In this document: positions 59,548-64,000 of the stretch, in pieces
Layout of the letters: every line of letters begins with the position of its first letter
Numbering within the stretch: position 1 is the stretch's first letter
DNA from: Variovorax beijingensis
GTDB lineage: Bacteria > Pseudomonadota > Gammaproteobacteria > Burkholderiales > Burkholderiaceae_C
Direction of reading: 5' to 3'
NCBI RefSeq assembly: GCF_003951285.1
Contig: NZ_RXFQ01000018.1
Span: 62,001-126,000 of the forward strand
DNA: 64,000 bases
Notes under the pieces: generated by a model
What the model was told of the DNA's origin: nothing
The model's database searches: none
The model's input: only the letters and a program-made list of their open reading frames with translations
Translations under genes and position numbers: made by a program

Positions 59548-61029
59548 GTGAACTCCTCCATCATCGAACCCCTCCGGAGCGCCGGTCGCCTGCACCGCGT
59601 GTTCATCGACGGTGAATGGGTGGTGCCGCAGAGTCAAGTCCGCGCCAGTGTCATCGACCCGTCGACCGAGGAACCCATTGCGGACATCGCGCTGGGCGAC
59701 GCGCAAGACGTGGATGCGGCCGTGGCCGCCGCGCGCCGCGCCTTCACTGCATGGTCCGCGAGTGCCGCCGAAAGCAGGGCCGTGCTTCTCGACCGAGTGC
59801 ACACACTCATCCTCGAGCGTGCAGAACTTTTCGCGCAGGCGATCTCGCTGGAGATGGGCGCTGCCATCGGCTTTGCGCGCAGCACGCAGGTGCCGGTGGC
59901 GGCAGAGCACATTCGCGTGGCCCGCGACAATGCGCGCAGTTATGCGTTCGTCACCCATCGCGGGGACATGGCCATCGTGCGCGAGGCCATCGGCGTGTGC
60001 GGCCTGATCACGCCATGGAACTGGCCGCTCTACCAGATCACCGCCAAGGTCGGCCCCGCCTTGGCGGCGGGATGCACGGTGGTGCTCAAGCCCAGCGAAC
60101 AGTCGCCGCTGAGCGCCCTGCTCTTTGCAGAGCTGATGCAGGACGCTGGCACGCCGTCCGGTGTGTTCAACCTGGTGGGCGGCAACGGGCCCGAGGTGGG
60201 CGCCGCGCTGTCGGCCCATCCGGACGTGGACATGATCTCCATCACCGGCTCGACGCGGGCCGGCGTCCTGGTGGCCCAGGCGGCGGCCCCGACGGTGAAG
60301 CGCGTGGCCCAGGAACTTGGCGGGAAATCTCCCAACCTGATCCTGCCGGATGCGGACCTGGCGCGTGCCGTACCGGCAGGCGTGGCGGCCGCCTTCCGCA
60401 ACGTGGGCCAATCGTGCAGCGCACCGACCCGCATGATCGTGCCCCGCGCGCGCCTCCAGGAGGTTGAACGGATCGCGCGCGACGCGGCATCCAGCTTTGT
60501 CGTGGGCGATCCGCGTTTGCAGCAGACCACCCACGGCCCGGTGGCGAATCGCGCGCAGTTCGATCGCGTGCAGGAAATGATCGGCGTCGGCATTGCCGAG
60601 GGCGCGCAGCTTGTCTGCGGCGGCCTGGGCCGGCCGGAGGGCTTGAGCCGCGGCTTCTACTGCCGCGCGACCATCTTCACCGCGGTGCATTCCCGGATGC
60701 AGATCGCGCAGGAGGAGATCTTCGGACCCGTCCTGGCGATCATTCCCTATGACAACGTGGACGAGGCCGTGGAGATCGCCAACGACACGGTCTATGGCCT
60801 GGGCGCGCACGTGCAAGGGCAGGACCTTGTCGCGGCGCGTGCCGTCGCGGCGCGGATCCGGTCCGGGCAGGTGCACATCAACTATCCGGCCTGGAATCCC
60901 CATGCCCCCTTCGGTGGCTACAAGCGCTCGGGGAACGGCCGCGAATACGGCATCGAAGGTCTCGAGGAGTACCTGGAAACCAAGGCCATTCTCGGCTTCC
61001 AGGATGCCTCGGCGGCCCGCAGCGGCTGA
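59548..61029 (+). CDS. NAD-dependent aldehyde dehydrogenase
   Basis: 493 aa. RVFIDGEWVVPQ start, Rossmann/NAD block GLITPWNWPLYQITAKVGPALAAGCTVVLKPSE, SITGSTRAGVLVAQ, general-base Glu in AQELGGKSPNLIL and catalytic Cys in FRNVGQSCSAPTRMIVP; ends GFQDASA after the usual oligomerisation strand. GTG 59548 has AAGGA about 8 nt upstream. It is first in a run with a cupin and an FAD oxidase, which together suggest oxidation of an amine or amino acid followed by its aldehyde. Confidence 0.92.
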   Translation: MNSSIIEPLRSAGRLHRVFIDGEWVVPQSQVRASVIDPSTEEPIADIALGDAQDVDAAVAAARRAFTAWSASAAESRAVLLDRVHTLILERAELFAQAISLEMGAAIGFARSTQVPVAAEHIRVARDNARSYAFVTHRGDMAIVREAIGVCGLITPWNWPLYQITAKVGPALAAGCTVVLKPSEQSPLSALLFAELMQDAGTPSGVFNLVGGNGPEVGAALSAHPDVDMISITGSTRAGVLVAQAAAPTVKRVAQELGGKSPNLILPDADLARAVPAGVAAAFRNVGQSCSAPTRMIVPRARLQEVERIARDAASSFVVGDPRLQQTTHGPVANRAQFDRVQEMIGVGIAEGAQLVCGGLGRPEGLSRGFYCRATIFTAVHSRMQIAQEEIFGPVLAIIPYDNVDEAVEIANDTVYGLGAHVQGQDLVAARAVAARIRSGQVHINYPAWNPHAPFGGYKRSGNGREYGIEGLEEYLETKAILGFQDASAARSG

Positions 61030-61073
61030 CAGGTTTTTCAGAAGAAGACATCGCGCATCGCGCAGGAGCAATC

Positions 61074-61793
61074 ATGACCGTGGCCCTCGTACTGCACCGC
61101 GCCGGCGGCGCACCTCTTTCGACCGCCTTTCGCAGGGCGCCGTTCGGCAAGGACGACCCCTTTGCGCGGCATCGCGAGATCGCGTGGGAAGGACCTGGCG
61201 CGATGAGCGCGGGCCGCACCAGCTTCATTGGCGAGCTCGAAGTCGCGAGCTATCCCCACATCGAAACCATCGTCGTGGTCGAGGGCGAGCTGACGCTGAC
61301 AGCGGCCGGGGCGGCCCCGCTGGTGGTCGGTCCCCAGGCGGGCGCCGTCATCGGATGCGGCACCTCGCTTCATATCCAGGCCGCATCCCGCGTGCGGTTC
61401 GTGTTTTGCGCGGCCGCTTGCGAGAGACCGACCCAACGCGGTGTCTTTCCCCTGCACGCCGAGGCCAACTTCAGGCCCTCCGCGACGCTGCCCGCGCAAG
61501 TGCTGCTGGGCCCCTCGCCGGAGTGCCGCAGCGACAACGTCTTCACCGACGACGGCGCGCAGTACCTCGCGGGCACCTGGGACTCGACCCCCTACCACCG
61601 GATCGTTCGCCCGCATCGCATGAACGAGTTCATGCATCTGCTGGCCGGCAGCGTGCGGTTCGCAGCGCCCGATGGCAGCGTGCTTTCCACGGCGACCGGC
61701 GACGCGCTGTTCGTGCCCCAGGGTGCACCGATCGGGTGGGAAAGCAGCGATCGCGTGGCGAAGTTCTACGTGGTTCAGAGCGTTGCGGCTTGA
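61074..61793 (+). CDS. Bicupin protein
   Basis: 239 aa. Two small beta-barrels: first SYPHIETIVVVEGELTLTAAG with GAVIGCGTSLHI, second HRMNEFMHLLAGSVRFAAPDG with GDALFVPQGAPIGWESSD. The barrels match the cupin_3/DUF861 type that often accompanies PuuB/PuuC-like oxidase-dehydrogenase pairs. Metal-binding His residues are few, so a sensing or isomerase role is as likely as dioxygenase. 44 bp after the dehydrogenase. Confidence 0.75.
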   Translation: MTVALVLHRAGGAPLSTAFRRAPFGKDDPFARHREIAWEGPGAMSAGRTSFIGELEVASYPHIETIVVVEGELTLTAAGAAPLVVGPQAGAVIGCGTSLHIQAASRVRFVFCAAACERPTQRGVFPLHAEANFRPSATLPAQVLLGPSPECRSDNVFTDDGAQYLAGTWDSTPYHRIVRPHRMNEFMHLLAGSVRFAAPDGSVLSTATGDALFVPQGAPIGWESSDRVAKFYVVQSVAA

Positions 61794-61813
61794 ACGCACG
61801 AGCGAGATCCATC

Positions 61814-63139
61814 ATGTCCCCTCCGCTGCGCCACATCCAGACCTCGCCCACGCTGCCGGCTTCGGCCGACGTCGTCGTGATCGGCGGCGGCATCATCGGC
61901 GTCTTTAGCGCCTACTACCTGGCCAAGCGCGGCATTTCGGTCGCCTTGGTGGAAAAGGGCAGGATCGGCGCCGAGCAATCGAGCCGCAACTGGGGCTGGT
62001 GCCGGCAGCAGAACCGCGACGCCCGCGAGCTGCCGTTGGCGAGCAAGAGCCTCGACCTGTGGGAACAATTTGCCGCCGAGAGCGGCGAAGACACGGGCTT
62101 TCATCGCTGCGGGCTGCTCTATCTCAGCAATGACGAGGCGGAAATTTCCCGCTGGGCCAGCTGGCGCGATTTTGCGAAAACCGCGGGCGTGACGACCCAC
62201 ATGCTGAGCAGCCGCGAGGCCGCCGAGCGGGGCCATGCAACCGGCCGCGCGTGGAAAGGCGGCGTCTTCTCGCCCAGCGATGGCACCGCCGATCCCGGCA
62301 AGGCCGCGCCAGCCGTGGCTGCTGCGCTCATCAAGCTCGGTGGCAGCGTCCACCAGAATTGCGCGGCCCGCGGCATCGAGATGGAAGGCGGACGGGTCAG
62401 CGGGGTGATCACGGAAGCCGGGGTCATCAAGACCCGGACGGCCGTGATGGCTGGTGGCGCCTGGGCGTCCTCGTTCTGCCGGCAGCTGGGCATCCGCTTT
62501 CCGCAGGCCTCGATCCGCCAATCCATCCTGAGCGTGTCTGCCGTGGAGCAGCGCCTGCCGGATGCCGTGGTGAGCGGGGGCGTGTCCGCCACGCGCCGCA
62601 ACGACGGACGCTATGCACTGGCCATCAGCGGCCGTGCGCGCGTGGATCCGACAGGACAGTTCCTGCGCTTCGCCCCGCAATTCGTACCCATGTTCGCCAA
62701 GCGCTGGCGCAACCTCCGTCCGGGCGGCCTGGAAGGCATTCGGGGCGGCCATGAAACGCTGGCGCGCTGGCGGCTCGACGCGCCGACGCCGATGGAACGC
62801 GTGCGCATCCTCGATCCGAAGCCCGATCCCGTGAGCATCAGGGATACCCACCGCCGCGCCATCGAACTGCTGCCCCAGCTTCGCGATGCCAGGATCACGC
62901 ACGCCTGGGCTGGCTACATCGACAGCACGCCGGACGGTGTTCCCGGCATCGGCGAGGTGCCGGGCATGCCGGGGTTCATCCTGGCTGCGGGCTTTTCCGG
63001 ACACGGCTTTGGCATCGGCCCTGGCGCCGGCCACCTGATCGCGGACCTTGCCAGCGGCGCCGAGCCGATCGTCGATCCCGTGCCGTATCGGCCGGAGCGC
63101 TTCAGCAAGTCGGCATGGGGGAAGGTCGCTGAGTTCTAG
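61814..63139 (+). CDS. FAD-dependent amine/amino-acid oxidoreductase (DAO family)
   Basis: 441 aa. N-terminal FAD fold ADVVVIGGGIIGVFSAYYLAKRGISVALVEKG, then QSSRNWGWCRQQNRD, a PuuB/DadA-like block, and C-terminal GYIDSTPDGVPGIGEVPGMPGFILAAGFSGHGFGIGPGAG, the DAO FAD-tail. Deaminates a primary or secondary amine; with the aldehyde dehydrogenase it resembles a gamma-glutamylputrescine-type route, though the substrate is not proven. Its stop overlaps that of the LysR gene (CTAG at 63136-63139). Confidence 0.9.
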   Translation: MSPPLRHIQTSPTLPASADVVVIGGGIIGVFSAYYLAKRGISVALVEKGRIGAEQSSRNWGWCRQQNRDARELPLASKSLDLWEQFAAESGEDTGFHRCGLLYLSNDEAEISRWASWRDFAKTAGVTTHMLSSREAAERGHATGRAWKGGVFSPSDGTADPGKAAPAVAAALIKLGGSVHQNCAARGIEMEGGRVSGVITEAGVIKTRTAVMAGGAWASSFCRQLGIRFPQASIRQSILSVSAVEQRLPDAVVSGGVSATRRNDGRYALAISGRARVDPTGQFLRFAPQFVPMFAKRWRNLRPGGLEGIRGGHETLARWRLDAPTPMERVRILDPKPDPVSIRDTHRRAIELLPQLRDARITHAWAGYIDSTPDGVPGIGEVPGMPGFILAAGFSGHGFGIGPGAGHLIADLASGAEPIVDPVPYRPERFSKSAWGKVAEF

Positions 63140-64000
63140 CCGTTCAGCACGAGCGACCCCTGCGGATATTGCTTGCACATGAATTCGACGAACGCCCGGA
63201 CCTTCGGCGCAGGAAGTCGCCTCGAGGTATGCAGGACCCAGAGCGCGACCTCCACGCCTGAAACCATGCCCCACTGAACGAGTTCTCCGCGCGTGAGCTG
63301 GTTCCACGCGATGGACTGCGGGATGAGGGCGGCGCCGGCACCGGCGACCGCGGCGTCGCGAATCATCAGGAACGATGAAAGCCTGAGCCTCGGGATCGGC
63401 TCCACGACGAGGCGTTCGTCGTCGAGCGTCCAGTTGCCGCCTTGAAAGGTTGTTGCAACGACGCCGGGAACAGGGCTGACCTTGCCCTTGCCTGGCTTCG
63501 GCATGGGCACGGAGGGCGCAGCCACGACCACCAGCCGGTCCTTGGCGAAGCACCGGCCCACGAGGCTGCTGTCGGGGCCTGGATTGATCCGGATCGCGGC
63601 GTCGAACTGCTCCTCGACGAGGTCGACCAGGCGATCGTCCGCCACCACCTCGCAGCTGACCTCGGGGTAGGCCGCGCAGAACTCGGCGCCGATGCGGCCC
63701 ATCGCCAGCTGGGAGAACAGCACCGGCGAGGCGATGCGCAAGCGCCCACGTGGTACCGACAAGCCCTCGCGCGCGGAGGTCATGGCGTCAGCCACCTCGT
63801 GCATCGGCCCTTCGGTGCGATCCACCAGCAACTGGCCGGCTTGCGTGAGCTTGAGCCCGCGGGCGCTGCGTTCGATGAGCCGCACGCCGAGCTGCTCTTC
63901 CAGGTCCGCGATGCGCCGGGACAGGGTCGCCTTCGATCGCCCGCTCGCGCGGCTTGCCTTTCCGAGGCCTCCATTCGCCGCGACGAGTGCGAAGTCGGTC
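63136..64000 (-). CDS. LysR-family regulator, 5' end outside window
   Basis: The frame is open to the right edge; visible codons include the winged helix LVAANGGLGKASRASGRSKATLSRRIADLEEQLG, so only a few N-terminal residues are missing. Effector domain begins GRLRIASPVLFSQLAMGRI and ends LPAPKVRAFVEFMCKQYP. Convergent with the ALDH-cupin-DAO run, sharing a 4-bp CTAG with the oxidase stop; a regulator of that run or of a gene beyond the edge. Confidence 0.88.
   Translation of the reverse strand, partial: TDFALVAANGGLGKASRASGRSKATLSRRIADLEEQLGVRLIERSARGLKLTQAGQLLVDRTEGPMHEVADAMTSAREGLSVPRGRLRIASPVLFSQLAMGRIGAEFCAAYPEVSCEVVADDRLVDLVEEQFDAAIRINPGPDSSLVGRCFAKDRLVVVAAPSVPMPKPGKGKVSPVPGVVATTFQGGNWTLDDERLVVEPIPRLRLSSFLMIRDAAVAGAGAALIPQSIAWNQLTRGELVQWGMVSGVEVALWVLHTSRRLPAPKVRAFVEFMCKQYPQGSLVLNG

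Noticed and set aside
1..64000. CRISPR arrays, tRNA or rRNA genes
   Set aside because: No regularly spaced direct repeats of CRISPR size, no cloverleaf with GTTCRA T-loop and no rRNA-like blocks were seen.

Overview
The window is GC-rich DNA (roughly 65 % G+C by eye) from a betaproteobacterium, most likely a Comamonadaceae/Burkholderiales soil organism of the Variovorax type. Reasons: four Bug/TctC periplasmic solute receptors, nine LysR regulators, a complete meta-cleavage aromatic pathway, many GTG/TTG starts, and small secreted proteins typical of that family. No rRNA, tRNA or CRISPR array was seen. Placement is inference; no search was run.

Layout. (1) 1-3.4 kb: the 5' end of an enoyl-CoA hydratase-like gene and a large membrane diguanylate cyclase (sensor, HAMP, four PAS, GGDEF), then a broken alpha/beta-hydrolase tail. 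(2) 3.8-18.2 kb: an electrophile/solvent-stress block. It holds a three-gene RND efflux operon with a divergent LysR gene and a LysR-box palindrome, two Old-Yellow-Enzyme reductases, glutathione reductase, a second LysR gene, an AhpD-like protein, a glutathione S-transferase and a YghU-type disulfide reductase. (3) 18.2-21.7 kb: scarred DNA with a VanB-like reductase remnant, an EamA exporter and an intact IS630-family element. (4) 21.7-33.2 kb: LysR/TctC pairs, one heading an operon that adds an M28-like protein and a GH43-like propeller protein, plus secreted and thioredoxin-like proteins, two pseudogenes (frameshifted zinc-ribbon protein; tannase broken by a 7-bp duplication) and an FAD oxidoreductase. 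(5) 33.3-41.1 kb: a tightly packed catabolic operon (TctC, extradiol dioxygenase, class II aldolase-like protein, semialdehyde dehydrogenase, hydratase, decarboxylase, tautomerase, acetaldehyde dehydrogenase, hydroxy-oxovalerate aldolase) that would take a catechol-type, probably carboxylated, ring to pyruvate and acetyl-CoA. (6) 41.1-45.3 kb: LysR with HAD, TctC, a DSD1-type PLP enzyme and RidA. (7) 45.3-54.4 kb: Phd/ParE-like toxin-antitoxin pair, RibD-type reductase, GST-like protein, LysR with an MFS exporter, DUF6429, Tag glycosylase, YciI, TetR and a haloalkane-dehalogenase-like hydrolase. (8) 54.4-59.5 kb: a defence/addiction island with an AbiEi/AbiEii-like pair behind a perfect palindrome, a 45-codon ORF, strongly folded repeat DNA, an RHH/ParE pair, a second copy of the repeat, a truncated ORF and an IS4 remnant. 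(9) 59.5-64 kb: aldehyde dehydrogenase, cupin and FAD amine/amino-acid oxidase with a LysR gene running off the end.

The most unusual material is the 54.7-58.1 kb island, where the AbiE-like pair and the RHH/ParE pair are each followed by a homologous folded intergenic repeat. Also notable are the class II aldolase-like gene that has lost its zinc histidines and the TctC/M28-like/GH43-like operon.
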